A stretch of DNA of 29,082 bases from Chloroflexota bacterium (GTDB lineage: Bacteria > Chloroflexota > Anaerolineae > Caldilineales > Caldilineaceae), in the NCBI GenBank assembly GCA_003577005.1, contig QEUW01000137.1, positions 1 through 29,082 on the forward strand. Direction: 5' to 3'. This document shows, piece by piece, positions 13,247 to 24,000 of the stretch. Every line of letters begins with the position of its first letter. Within the stretch, counting starts at the first letter, position 1. The notes below the pieces were generated by a model. That model ran no database searches and was not told where the DNA came from. It saw only the letters and a list, made by a program, of their open reading frames with translations. The position numbers and the translations under genes were made by a program.

Positions 13247-15313
13247 TTATATCCCCAAAACCGGCAGCATCACGATGATCTCCGCCCCTCCGAGAGGGCT
13301 TGTAGCATTCGCAGCAACTCGTCCTCCCAAATCCTTAACGGTATCTTGCACGATTGTTAGTCCAAGACCTGTACCACTGGGTCTCGTAGTCTCACCTGGA
13401 ATCCAAATATCATCGATGGCAATATCAACAATTCCAGGGCCGCTATCTAGCACACGCAGGGTGAACCACCCGTCCGTAACCTCGGTGTCAATAAGAATAA
13501 GCCGCTCGCTACTTCCATTGCTTTCAAAGGCTGCTAGGCTATTATTGAGAAGATTAGTGAGAATTGACTCAATGGCTGCTTCACTCCCGCGAAGAAACGG
13601 TGTTCCTTCGCACAATGTGGTCTGTAGCGTGACATCTCTCCCTTCCAGGAATGGCTTAAATGTTGTTAATACATTCTCAATCACTTTGTGAAGATCGACC
13701 CTTCCGAATCTTCTTTTTTCATGGTCTACTAGTCTGAGAGCGGCACTACCAAGTACCGCCAAGGAATCAACGGCATGTTTGACGGTATCAATAGGTTCCG
13801 CTAGGAGAATCTCGTACTGAAATGGTAACGCTTCTCTAGCTCGGCTTTCTATTGAGCGAACGGAGAATCGTATCACCTTGATCGGATTGCCGCTGGACTC
13901 ATGAGCAAATGTAGCCGTAGTAATCCCGACGGTGCTTAATGTACGATACAGCTGCACTTCCTTTCTTAACTTCTCAACTTCGGTATCCCGCGCTTTACGA
14001 TACTCCTCAAACGAGTGCTTAACACGTGACCGCTCATGCTCAGAAAGTGTAGCAATCGCATCCTCCACAGTTTTTGCGGCTTGACTTGCCTTTTCTTGCG
14101 TTTGCTTCCGTTCTTCCGCACGACGTTTTTCGGCCTCACCGAGTCGTCTCTTTGCCATCCAGTCAAGTGCGTCTTGTGCAAATGACCGTAAATCCTGGAA
14201 GGCTAGATTTTCAACTAGGCCTGAACGATCTGTTTTCTGGAGCAGCGTCCCCGACGTATGTGTAATTGAAACTCTTCCGATTGAAGTATTCGTACCTGGA
14301 CGTTCTTCAGGGCTTCTAACACGCCGCAAATTCATGTCTAGCCAATCGTTGCCCGGATTACCATAGGGCATCACGCGTAATCGATTTTCATAAAGATGCA
14401 CCCCGCCAAATTCATTTAGCCAGGCTCGCACTTCGGCAAGCGTGCTCGTTCTTGTTGAGAAGGCTTCCTTCTTCAATAGAAAAGCCCAGAGGTCGAATCT
14501 GGCTGGGGGGCATTGATAGAATCTGCCTTTTTTCCCTCTGGTAATTTCGTCATGATCAGCGGTGAATAGAACAGCACCCTTCCAGTCAAGCACAGATGCC
14601 TTGGCCTCGCCTTTCTCATCCACTTCGGCCAGAAGGTGGTACTCTGCCTCTTCAAAGTATCTCTTTTCGACGAGCTGTTCAAATTCCGCAAACGCTGGAG
14701 CCACAAGCACTGGCTTAAATCCCAAAGGATCATCTGAGAATGGATCGGCAAGCATGATTAGTGCTCTTGCCAGACTTTGAACAGATGATCGAGACAGCTT
14801 GGTTTTCAAGCCAGCAATGGTTATCTCGGTCCCAGAATTCACACCCAGGGGTCTCAACATTTCATGAACTTGCAATTCAACATCTTCAACGGCAGAGACT
14901 TTGTCAAATTCATTCCAATCGATCTTGAGCTTGTACTGTTTGTCAGGCCGATCGGCAGGACGTGTGATTAGTTCGACGGATGTGCCAAGTCTGAGAGCGG
15001 CAAGCCGCCCAATCCCCTTATTCCCGGCAGGAATTCTACCCAATCTAGTCCGCCTATCCTGTGATTTGTTTGAGCCACCTAAGAGCAGCCATCCATTAAC
15101 AATGTCATTTTCATCCATCCCAATTCCGTCGTCGCATATCCGAATCGCGCCATTGTTACTCTTACTGTTCTGCAGTTCAATGACACACCGATGGGCATCT
15201 GCATCATAAGTATTCTTGACCAATTCCAAAATACCTTGGTCAGGATTGGGATTTAATTCTTCGCCCAATCTGCGAAGAATATCTGTGGCGAAGCGAATGG
15301 TTGCAACCTTCAT
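13247..15313 (-). CDS. Double GHKL protein: MORC/Hsp90-like ATPase fused to a histidine-kinase-like module
   Basis: Numbering is from ATG 15313, which overlaps the methyltransferase stop as ATGA and has GGGAGAG upstream. N-terminal Bergerat ATPase: ILELVKNTYDADA (Glu30, Asn34), RICDDGIGM (Asp61), GRIPAGNKGIGRLAA. Then about 270 residues with a MutL/MORC-like transducer appearance (ENRLRVMPYGNPGNDW), a charged coiled coil (about 385-450), an H-box TATFAHESSGNPIKVI (His471 as possible phosphoacceptor), and a C-terminal kinase ATPase: NLLNNSLAAF, VLDSGPGI, IPGETTRPSGTGLGLTIV. MutL/MORC-type ATPases are known beside restriction-modification genes. Joining one to a histidine kinase gives a plausible DNA-sensing kinase, by inference. 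No transmembrane segments, so cytoplasmic. 688 residues. Confidence 0.85.
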   Translation of the reverse strand: MKVATIRFATDILRRLGEELNPNPDQGILELVKNTYDADAHRCVIELQNSKSNNGAIRICDDGIGMDENDIVNGWLLLGGSNKSQDRRTRLGRIPAGNKGIGRLAALRLGTSVELITRPADRPDKQYKLKIDWNEFDKVSAVEDVELQVHEMLRPLGVNSGTEITIAGLKTKLSRSSVQSLARALIMLADPFSDDPLGFKPVLVAPAFAEFEQLVEKRYFEEAEYHLLAEVDEKGEAKASVLDWKGAVLFTADHDEITRGKKGRFYQCPPARFDLWAFLLKKEAFSTRTSTLAEVRAWLNEFGGVHLYENRLRVMPYGNPGNDWLDMNLRRVRSPEERPGTNTSIGRVSITHTSGTLLQKTDRSGLVENLAFQDLRSFAQDALDWMAKRRLGEAEKRRAEERKQTQEKASQAAKTVEDAIATLSEHERSRVKHSFEEYRKARDTEVEKLRKEVQLYRTLSTVGITTATFAHESSGNPIKVIRFSVRSIESRAREALPFQYEILLAEPIDTVKHAVDSLAVLGSAALRLVDHEKRRFGRVDLHKVIENVLTTFKPFLEGRDVTLQTTLCEGTPFLRGSEAAIESILTNLLNNSLAAFESNGSSERLILIDTEVTDGWFTLRVLDSGPGIVDIAIDDIWIPGETTRPSGTGLGLTIVQDTVKDLGGRVAANATSPLGGAEIIVMLPVLGI

Positions 15314-16611
15314 TGTCTCTCCCACCAGGGCAAATCTGCAAGTGCCGAGACGGTCAAATGCCTACAGCTAATTCGCTGATTAAGCCAACTGCTTGTCTCC
15401 TCCATCTTAAGGACTTCCACTAGTTCATAACAGTCACCAAGCTCACCACTATGAGGAATCAATACCAACAAATGGTTTTCTACTGCAACAGGTTCAGACA
15501 TATCCACAACGGTGGGTACGGCCCGGTAGCGATCACCCTTTCTTGATGTTCGTCTGACTACTACAAATGGAGGGGTGAAAGTAGCGCCGCTGAAGCGTCT
15601 TTGTTTCTCTAGTCCCCAAATCGTTGCCCAAGGGGGCGCATTCTGAGGAGTAAGGTAAGGATATGTTTTCCCTTCATGAGGGTCTCGATACTCTACAACA
15701 GCCCCCACATGTACAGAAAACTTTCCCCTTACCTTAAAGTGTTGCCCGTCAGCTGCAGGCTCCCAAAGCTTCGAGTCTCTCATACTGCTATCACGTCTAA
15801 CTTCTAATTCCAGGATAAAAACATCAACATCAGCATGTTTATCAAACTGACCCAAGCATTCTGTTTCTAATATCTCGGCCTTGGCCTCAAGTTGGGAACG
15901 CCATTTCTTGTAATTTGAGCCGCTACGAAGTACATCGGGCAGGATAGCTACAAGCTTGGTTCCATTCGATGCATTAGACACACAAAAATCGACAAACACG
16001 GCGGCTGCATTTACCTTTCCAGATGCCCAAGTACAATCTTGAGGTGGTGTGACTTTCGTGTAAGGTGGATTCATTATAATGTGGGTGGCCCGCTCGATAG
16101 AATCTGCGCATAATAGACCGTTTCTTGCTGTAATGCCGGGGAAGAGAAGGTCAAGATCCGGGACAATAGCTATATTGGATTGATGACCTTGTAGGATTCC
16201 AGCTAAAACAAGTCTCAATTTGGCTGCGTTCACAAATTCCATGAAGATATCATGACCAATAAGCTGCTTGCCCCACAGCTCTAAAGTAGACGAAAGATCG
16301 CCGCCCTTACCAAGTTTGGGTGTAAGACCAATGAATAAATCGCCAACCCCACATGCAATATCTACAACAACTGACTTGGATGAAAGAGTGCTAATGGTTC
16401 TTTCAGCGAGTGCGTTTCGTAAATGAGACGGGGTAAAAAAGATGCCCGACCTTCTTAGATCGCTGAGTTTTACGGTGGATCTTAATTGTTTTGAAGGTTC
16501 ACCATCAAGGGCAATATCAATGGAGTTAGCTAGCGCAGGTGTAACGCCATTTGCCAGTACCGTGCTAACAATATTATGCAAATGCTCGACGTATGAGAGA
16601 AAGGATTTCAT
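15310..16611 (-). CDS. N6-adenine-type DNA methyltransferase
   Basis: A SAM-dependent DNA methylase of the N-6 gamma class. FFTPSHLRNALAE precedes motif I VVVDIACGVGDLF (about residues 81-93); motif IV is IIMNPPYTK (Asn181-Pro-Pro-Tyr), followed by VAILPDVLRSG. The C-terminal ~190 residues, containing PPFVVVRRTSRKGDRYRAVP and HLLVLIPH, look like a target-recognition region as in Eco57I/TaqI-type enzymes. ATG 16611 is chosen; a TTG at 16641 gives ten more residues. It is the first gene of the five-gene operon that ends in a BsuBI/PstI-type nuclease, and PstI-like systems do pair with adenine methylases. Base composition is clearly lower in GC than in genes outside the island. Confidence 0.87.
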   Translation of the reverse strand: MKSFLSYVEHLHNIVSTVLANGVTPALANSIDIALDGEPSKQLRSTVKLSDLRRSGIFFTPSHLRNALAERTISTLSSKSVVVDIACGVGDLFIGLTPKLGKGGDLSSTLELWGKQLIGHDIFMEFVNAAKLRLVLAGILQGHQSNIAIVPDLDLLFPGITARNGLLCADSIERATHIIMNPPYTKVTPPQDCTWASGKVNAAAVFVDFCVSNASNGTKLVAILPDVLRSGSNYKKWRSQLEAKAEILETECLGQFDKHADVDVFILELEVRRDSSMRDSKLWEPAADGQHFKVRGKFSVHVGAVVEYRDPHEGKTYPYLTPQNAPPWATIWGLEKQRRFSGATFTPPFVVVRRTSRKGDRYRAVPTVVDMSEPVAVENHLLVLIPHSGELGDCYELVEVLKMEETSSWLNQRISCRHLTVSALADLPWWERQ

Positions 16612-16973
16612 AAGGAAACTAGAGATAAAGCTATCGAACAAGAATTGGTGGTACGGATGTTTGAATCAACCATCATTCAGCAGTATACCAGAAACTTGCG
16701 AGCCTGCACGTTGTAGTCGAACGGGCACAAAAACTACCAACCTTGCATCCATGATCAGAATGGGCGTGGCGGCTGGCTGTCGAAACGTGTCTCCTAGGAA
16801 GAGTAGAGATGTGAATCATGATCCCACATCACGGCCCTCATGCAATTTTGGACGACGAGCGTGGGCAGTACCCTCTCCATCCATCACATCGCCTTCTGCT
16901 ATTGGCAGTGTAAGTGGCGGGGATCAGCAGCCAGCGCGACTCCTCAGCATTGAGCCACAAGCGGATAAAACCT
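16612..16973. other. Intergenic region upstream of the methyltransferase operon
   Basis: No convincing gene. On the minus strand TATACT (16682-16687) could be a -10 box for the island operon, without a clear -35. An imperfect dyad GATGTG-N11-CACATC (16808-16830) encloses the palindrome ATCATGAT (16815-16822) and is a candidate binding site. The stop of the cyclase gene (16974) borders the region; no intrinsic terminator is visible after it. Confidence 0.45.
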
Positions 16974-19900
16974 TCACCTATTATAGACCGCCGCAAACGC
17001 TTCTACAAGCCGGCGGTGCGATGGGACGTTTTCCAGGAAGGAGCGTCGCAGCGCGTCGTCGCCGATCTGGCTGGCCCGTTGTTGGAGCAGGTCATGCGCC
17101 GTTGCCAGCAGCGGGGTCGCGCGTTCGTCGCCGTTGGCCCGCAGCGTCTCGTAGACGGTGAGATAGATCTCGATGGGGTCCAGCACCCCCTCCAACGAAC
17201 CGGTCTCCAAATGGGCGAGGATCGGCTCGATATGGCTGAGCGCCCGCGCCGGATCACCCTGCGCCAGCGCCACGTCGGCTAGACCGGCCAGCGCCTCCAT
17301 GCGCTGGGTAGGCTGTTGCAGTTCGGTACGGATGGCAAGCGCCTGCTCGTAGGCGACGGTGGCTTCTTCTAGCCGACCAAGGATCAAGGCGGCGCGCCCA
17401 ACTTTGCTGAGAATCTTGCTCTCGTTCTCGCGATAGCCTACCGTGCGGGCGCTCTCCAACGCCTGTTGCAACCGTTCGTAAGCGTCCTCGCCGTCCCCTT
17501 GGCGGATCTCGATTTCGGCCAGGATCGCGCTTGGCAGCGAGTCATAGCCGCGGCTGCCGATGGCGCGCGCCAGTTCGAGCGAGGCGGTGATATAGGTGCG
17601 GGCCAGCTCATCGTTACCCAGGTCCATGGCGATGGCCCCCAGGTTGCCCTGGGCGACCATCATGCCAAAGCGGTCGTTGAGTTCGCCAAAGATCGCCAGC
17701 GCCTGGTGCTGGTACTCCAGCGCACGCTCGTATTGGCCGAGCCGCTGGTAGGAGATGCCGGCATTGGTGCGCCCGATCCCCTGGCGCAGACGGTCGCCGG
17801 TTTCGTGATAGAGGGTGAGTCCCGCGTTGAGATAGCGAAGCGCGGCCGCGTGATCGCCTAGGTTTTGGGCAATCAGTCCCAAGTTGGTAAGGGGGGGACC
17901 CTGGGCGAAACGCTTGCCAATCCCCTCATAGATAGGCAGACTCTGTTCGAGATGCGCCGTAGCTTGCGGATAGTTGCCCATATACCAATTAGTAACGCCC
18001 AGGCTCACCAGCGCATCAGCTTCCACCTCGCGGAAGCCATGCGCCTGCGCTAGGGCAAGCGCTTGGCCGGCCTGCGCCAGTGCCTCGCCATATTGGCCCA
18101 GCCGCCAGGATTTGCGCGCCTGATGTTCGTAGGCCCTGGCCTGTAATAAGAAATCTTCGCCCGCAATGGCAGAGGCAAGCGCCCGCCGCGCCGCCTCTAC
18201 TGCCGCCGGAAAATCGCTGATCGATTCAGCGTATTCGGCCTGAGCCAGCGCCGCATCGCCCTGGCGGATCGGGTCGTTCAGCGCCGCGGCCAGGGCGATC
18301 ATACGCTCCACATCGTCGCGCTGGGCGGCCCGATTTCCCTGTGTCTGCAAGACGCGCACACGAGCGGCCAGTAGATCGTAGCGAGCAGGGAGATCGTCTG
18401 CCGGGGTCAATTCCAACGCACGGGTGAAAAAGCGGATGGCATCTGTATTGGCAAACTGCTCGGCAGCCCGTTCGCCGGCCAGCTGGGCAAAACGACGCTC
18501 TTGGTCAGGTGCGAGCGCCTGGTGGTAGTGGTAGACCAGGTCCGCATAGCGGGGAGCCAGGTCGGCGGCATAGACCTGTTCGATACACTCGGCGGCCAGG
18601 CGATGCAAGGTGCGTAGACGGGCGCGCAACTGCATTTCATAGGCGGCCTCGCGCAACAGAGTGTGGCGAAAGAGATAGCGCAACTCGGTGAGCGCCGTCC
18701 AGATCGCCTCGTCTTCGGCCACATGGAGGCTGGTCAAAACACCCGAGGTATTGCGCAGCATCCGCGACAACACCTCCACCTCAAACTCCCGGCCCAAGAC
18801 CGATGCCGTCTGTACAACCTCTTTGACCGCCTGGGCCAGCCGGTCCAGCCGGGCAACAAGCAGGGCCTGGACGGCGTCGGGCAGCAGTTCGGTGGCGGTT
18901 GGGGCCAGCCCCGCTTCGGTGGCCGCCAACAGCCCCTGCTCTTGCAGATAGAGCAAAATCTGCTCGGCAAAAAAAGGATTCCCTTCGCTCCTGCTCTGCA
19001 CCAGCGCAACGAGCGCCGGCGTGACGGTCTGCCCCAACCGCTGTTCAGCGAGCCGGGCCACCGCCGAGGCCGAAAGTGCGGGCAGGCGGATCACCTGGTA
19101 GCGCACCTGATCGCCCAGACGCTCCACGGCAGGCTCTTCGCGGCTAGTGGCGATCACCATCAGCGGGTGTTCTGCGACTCCAGCGAGCAGCCGCTGTAAA
19201 AACTGGTGCGATTCCACATCGAGCCATTGGAGGTCTTCGATCTCCAAAATCAGCGGCTGGCGCAGACTTTCGACCAATAAGAGCGCCCGCAGCGCGCTAA
19301 AGGTGTTTTCAAAGCGGAGTTGTGGAGCCACTTGCGCATAGAGCGAATCCTCCCAGTAGAGGTCGACCAGCGCACCCAGAAAGGAGCGGGTGCGCGCTAG
19401 TTCCTGTTGCAGGGTGGGGTCGTTGGTCTGGGCAATCAGCGTATCCAGCGTGCGGTCGAAGTGTGCTTTGTTTTCGCTGTCGCTTTGGCTCGGGGATTGG
19501 CTGAAATAGGTGCGCAAAAAATAGCGGAACGGGTTGAGCGGCTGGCGCAAGATCTCGTCTGCCGGGCAGTGGAACCACTGAACGGCGGATTCTGCTGGCG
19601 TTTCAGCCGTCGCAGCGGGCGCGGTGAGGCGGCGGCGCGCCTCGTAGAGGAGGCGGCTCTTGCCGATGCCCGCCTCGCCTACCACGACGACCAGGTCGGC
19701 GCGCCCCTGGCGCGCTGCGGGTTGCAGCGCAGACAATAGTTGCGCAAGCTCCTCGTCACGCCCGACAAGGGCGCTCTCATGACCGGCAACCGTCTGTTCG
19801 CCGCGGCCGCGCAGGGCAAAGACGGGTTGTTCGACCTCAAAGCCTTTGAACCGCATCTGGCCGACAAGCGCCACGTCGAAGCCCGCGGCGTGGCGGGCCG

Positions 19901-21047
19901 TTTCGGTATCCAGCCAGATGTCACCCCAGCCGGCGGCCACCATTTGCCGCGCCGCCAGATTGACGCCAGCGCCGTAACAGGTGTACTCCTCGCGCAACGG
20001 GCTGCCGACAAAGCCCGCATAGCTGCGCTGAAAGGTGATCCCGGCGCGCACTGGGACGCTGGCCTGGTCGCGCAGGTCGAGGACAAAGTTGAGCACGCGC
20101 GTCACATCATTCTCGTGGCTGGTCGGCGCCCCCCAAAAGAGCAGAAAGGTACTGCCGGTATCGCGGGCGCCGATCCGCCCCACCCGGCACAGGTAGCCAC
20201 CGTACTGGTGTAGCAGGCGGAACAGGACGGGGATCAGCGGGTCGGACGAACCAGGTTCGGGCAGGGTTTGCACGTTGAGGAAGAGCGACACCACGTAACG
20301 GAATTCGCCCTGGGCGGCCAGGTTTAAGAGATCGGCCGGGTAGAAGACCTGGGCTATTTCAAGCGGGGGGTCACCGGGCTGCACAACCGGTGCAGGCGCT
20401 GGCAGCAACGCCGCATCAAGGATGTGGAGTTTTCGATACGCAGCGTTGGCGGCTACCGGGGTTGTCGCCAGCGCGGTCTGCATTGTGGTTGACAACCGCT
20501 CTTGGATGCGGCGCGTGATGACCAGGCCACCGGCATCGGCGTATTGCTCGCCCTGGACCGCATCGTCGATGGCGGGGCCGGAAAAGGTGTAGGCATGGGA
20601 CTGCGCCTGGGTACTGTCTCCTTCGCTGGCCCAGATACCCCATGTCACATCACCGCCGGCCATACTGGTGCGCACGGTAAACTCAAACGTACCGTAAGGG
20701 GTTTCCTGGTGTGGTTGAGCCGCCATTCGCTGGCGGATCTCCTGAGCCGCGGCCAGCGCCCGCAAGTAGACCTCATCCTCAGCGCCTGGGAAGACCGCCT
20801 TGAAGGCGTCACCGGCGAACCCGGCGATCAGGCCACCGTGGGCATAGACGCTCTCCACCAGCGGCGCAAAGACGGCCAACAGAATATTGGCGAGCACCTC
20901 GGCGCCGGCTCGTTCATGTTCGGTCAGCCGCACTGTCAGCGGTGTAAACCCCGATGTGTCGACAAAGAGGACGGCAGCGGGAAAGCGGCCACTAAATTCG
21001 CCTGCTTGTAGCCGCTCCAAAATTAGATGGGGCGTCAGGTGGTGCAT
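16974..21047 (-). CDS. Adenylate/guanylate cyclase-domain protein with AAA ATPase and TPR repeats
   Basis: A 1357-residue protein with the layout of soluble adenylyl cyclase-type proteins. The first class III cyclase domain (about 20-210) has AAVLFVDTSGFTPLT (metal Asp30) and GGLIAGFAGDAFKAVFP (metal Asp80). A second, more diverged cyclase domain (about 250-410) has GGYLCRVGRIG, AGITFQRSYAGFVG and CYGAGVNLAARQM and lacks an obvious first metal Asp. An AAA/NACHT-like ATPase follows: ALVGRDEELAQLL, Walker A GEAGIGKS (457-464), LILEIEDLQWLD (Walker B). The last ~500 residues are TPR repeats of the GNYPQATAHLEQSL type. The start is one base after the stop of the BTAD regulator gene (TAAGATG), so the two form an operon. 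Cyclic nucleotide production is plausible but not certain. Confidence 0.85.
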   Translation of the reverse strand: MHHLTPHLILERLQAGEFSGRFPAAVLFVDTSGFTPLTVRLTEHERAGAEVLANILLAVFAPLVESVYAHGGLIAGFAGDAFKAVFPGAEDEVYLRALAAAQEIRQRMAAQPHQETPYGTFEFTVRTSMAGGDVTWGIWASEGDSTQAQSHAYTFSGPAIDDAVQGEQYADAGGLVITRRIQERLSTTMQTALATTPVAANAAYRKLHILDAALLPAPAPVVQPGDPPLEIAQVFYPADLLNLAAQGEFRYVVSLFLNVQTLPEPGSSDPLIPVLFRLLHQYGGYLCRVGRIGARDTGSTFLLFWGAPTSHENDVTRVLNFVLDLRDQASVPVRAGITFQRSYAGFVGSPLREEYTCYGAGVNLAARQMVAAGWGDIWLDTETARHAAGFDVALVGQMRFKGFEVEQPVFALRGRGEQTVAGHESALVGRDEELAQLLSALQPAARQGRADLVVVVGEAGIGKSRLLYEARRRLTAPAATAETPAESAVQWFHCPADEILRQPLNPFRYFLRTYFSQSPSQSDSENKAHFDRTLDTLIAQTNDPTLQQELARTRSFLGALVDLYWEDSLYAQVAPQLRFENTFSALRALLLVESLRQPLILEIEDLQWLDVESHQFLQRLLAGVAEHPLMVIATSREEPAVERLGDQVRYQVIRLPALSASAVARLAEQRLGQTVTPALVALVQSRSEGNPFFAEQILLYLQEQGLLAATEAGLAPTATELLPDAVQALLVARLDRLAQAVKEVVQTASVLGREFEVEVLSRMLRNTSGVLTSLHVAEDEAIWTALTELRYLFRHTLLREAAYEMQLRARLRTLHRLAAECIEQVYAADLAPRYADLVYHYHQALAPDQERRFAQLAGERAAEQFANTDAIRFFTRALELTPADDLPARYDLLAARVRVLQTQGNRAAQRDDVERMIALAAALNDPIRQGDAALAQAEYAESISDFPAAVEAARRALASAIAGEDFLLQARAYEHQARKSWRLGQYGEALAQAGQALALAQAHGFREVEADALVSLGVTNWYMGNYPQATAHLEQSLPIYEGIGKRFAQGPPLTNLGLIAQNLGDHAAALRYLNAGLTLYHETGDRLRQGIGRTNAGISYQRLGQYERALEYQHQALAIFGELNDRFGMMVAQGNLGAIAMDLGNDELARTYITASLELARAIGSRGYDSLPSAILAEIEIRQGDGEDAYERLQQALESARTVGYRENESKILSKVGRAALILGRLEEATVAYEQALAIRTELQQPTQRMEALAGLADVALAQGDPARALSHIEPILAHLETGSLEGVLDPIEIYLTVYETLRANGDERATPLLATAHDLLQQRASQIGDDALRRSFLENVPSHRRLVEAFAAVYNR

Positions 21048-21048
21048 C

Positions 21049-24000
21049 TTAGCTGATCAGACCTGAGGAAAGCCGGACTAGCGTTTGTGCTGCCAACCTT
21101 TCTAGCTCCTGGTCGCCTGCCAGACCAGCAGCAGGCGTGGTCAGGGTTACACCATTGTTGGCCGGCTGCGTGGACAGCTCAGCCAAGAGGCGTTGCGCCC
21201 GCTCCTGCTGGGTGCGTGTCTTGGCTGGGTGATGGAGCACAAGGTGTAAAATTGGCAGCGCACCTTCGGTATCACCGATTTCGCGCCACAAGGCGGCAAT
21301 GCTTAAGAGCGCGTCCAGACGATGGCGCGTGCTGTGCAGATCTTGTGCGATCGCCAGCGCACTCTGCAACTGCCGCCGCGCCTCATCGTAATTCCCCTGG
21401 CGGCGGGCCAGATCGCCCAAATTGGTATGCACAGTCGTTACGCCCGACAGGTTATGAATCTCTTGATAGAAGGCGATGCTTTGGTGGTAGCTCTCGGCGG
21501 CTGCGGCAAAGTCCTGCTGGCTCTCGGCCAATTTGCCCAAATTATTGAGGCTAGCGGCCACGCCGCGGCGGTCGCCGAGGGATCTGCTGATGGCCATGCT
21601 CTCTTCAAAGAGGCGTCTGGCCTCAACATACTCGCCCTGGCGACGCGCCACGCGCCCAAGATAGTTGAGTGAGAAGACCGTTCCCCACCGGTCGCCGATC
21701 ATGCGTTTGAGCGCCAGGCTCTCCTGGCAGAAACGCTGTACGTCCGCAAAGTCCCCTTGAAGATAGGCGATCTGGCCGAGGATATTGAGCGCCACACTTA
21801 CGCCAAAGCGATCGCCGTTGGCCCGGCAGATCGCAAGACTTTCGTTGATATAGCGCTGCGCCGCCTCATAGTCACCAAGGTGGCGCAGCACCGCCCCCAG
21901 ATAGTTGAGCGAAAAGACGGCCTCGGCCCGTGCGCCCAATGAGAGCAGCAGCTCTACACTCTGGTTCAAGAGCGTCTGGGCCCGGTTATGCTGGCCCAGA
22001 TGAAAGAGAAACCAGCCCTGGCGGCCTAACACCTTGGCCAGGATTGTCCGTTTGCGCATCGATACGGCAGCCGGGGCCTGGGCATCGGCCACTTGGGCGG
22101 CGGCGTGGCGAAAGATCTCTTCGCCACCGCGAAACTGGCTGCGCGTGTCAAAAAAGTGAAAGAGTGCCTCGACATATGAATCGATGATATTGATCTTGTC
22201 GGGGTCACTGTTGAGCCGGGCCAGCGCCCGCTGCCAGCCAGCGCGAATGTTTTCGATTTCGCCGCCGATTTCACGCAGCGCCTCAAGTTGTCTCTCCCCC
22301 TTTAGCTCGCTCTGCCGGGCCTGGAGGAAAGCGCCATAGAAGTGGCAGTGGCGGTCGCTCAGCATCGCTTCTTCCGCAGGGATTTCTGCCAGCTTTTGTG
22401 CAGCATACTGGCGCAACAGTTCATGAATCAGATAGCGCCCGTCGGCCTCGCGGCGTAACAGCGATTTGTTGACCAGCGCCGAGAGCACTGGAAGCGCAAT
22501 CTCTGTCACCCTTTGTGCGGCCTGATAGGTAAATCCGCCGCGGAAGACAGAGAGAGCGGCAAAGGCGCGCCTCTCTGGCTCAGTGAGAAGCTGCCATGAG
22601 GTGTCGAAGACGACGCGCAGGCTTTGATGACGTTCAGGGATATTGCGATGCCGTGCGGTCAGGATATCAAGACCGCTTGCCAACTCGTCGGCCACCCCCT
22701 CTGTCGTCAATACCTTGAGCCACGAGGCAGCCAGTTCGAGCGCCAACGGCATCCCCTGGACGAGACGACAGATGCGCGCCACATGCACCGCATCACTCGC
22801 TAGCGAAAAGCCAACCAGCGAGCGGAGCGCACACTGCTCGAACAGGCGTACAGCATCGTACTGTTCAATCCCTTCCACGGTCTCCTCATCAGGGAAAGGC
22901 ATTTCCGGCACGGCGTAGAACCACTCTTCCTGCAAGTCGAGTGCTTCACGCGACGTAACCAACAGCTTGACGCCGGCGGCAGAAAGCAGGATTTCAGAGA
23001 GCAACTCGGCGCCGTCGAGCAAGTGCTCAAAGCCATCCAAGACGAGGATGAGCTGTTTTTGCATGAGATAGGCCAGCAGTTGATGGCGGAGACGTGTGTC
23101 GCCTGAGAATTGGATGCCAAGCGCCTGACCAATGGCTGGCACAATATCGTTGGGTGAAGCTGCTGGCGTCAAGGCCACAAAAAAGAGTCCATCGCGGATC
23201 ACCTCTTTGGCGGCCTCTTCTTCCAACAGCGCCTGCGCCGCTGCAATTGCCAGGCGGCTCTTGCCGATCCCACCTGGGCCAACAAGGGTCAGCAACCTGC
23301 AGGTCGGGTTGTGTAGCCGCCCCACGATCGCCGCCACCTCCTCCGCTCGCCCCACAAAGGGGGTGGCCGGGATGGGCAGATTCTGGGGCGGCTCCGGCTG
23401 AGTGGGTGCAGGAGCAGGTACAGGGGGCTGGGGCGTCTGCTGTGGAGCGGTGACCGTCTGGCTCTTCCCTACACCGGCGCTACGGGTGCGAATTGCTTCA
23501 AACAGGGACGTCGTCTCTTCGGCGGGGGCCATGTCAAGTTCTTCGGCCAGCAGGCGTTTGCACTCTTCATACTGGCGTCTGGCAGCAGCCTGCTGGCCGG
23601 ATGCTGCGTAGAGTTGCATGAGAAGACGATGGGCCGGCTCGTGTAAGGGATCGAGCGCCAGCCAACGCCGTGCACAGGGTATCGCCTCGCTGAGCTGGCC
23701 GCGCGCCAGATGGGCAAGGGCCAACTGTTCCACCGCGCGGGCAAGTAATCGGCGCAATGCATCCCGTTGAAAAAATTGCCAGTTGTCAAAATCCGGGCAG
23801 TCGGCCAGGGTGAAACCGGCCATGAAATCATCGGTGTACAATTCGACCGCTTGCGCCAGCCGCAAAAGGGCGGCATCATCGATCTCGTCAATAGGACCAG
23901 CGGGCAGTGTGGTAGCAACCAGCTGCTGGTAGACCTCTATATCAATCCACAGATCAGCATTGGGATTAAGTTCCAATGTCTCTGTGCCAAAGGTCAGGAT

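Noticed and set aside
11086..16611. Idea that the island is a prophage or integrative element
   Set aside because: No integrase, transposase, structural genes or flanking tRNA/att repeats were seen; only the lower GC and the overlap with livG suggest transfer.
16442..17161. Plus-strand open frame of 239 residues spanning the methyltransferase start, the intergenic gap and the cyclase end
   Set aside because: It is antisense to two real genes and has no domain-like pattern.
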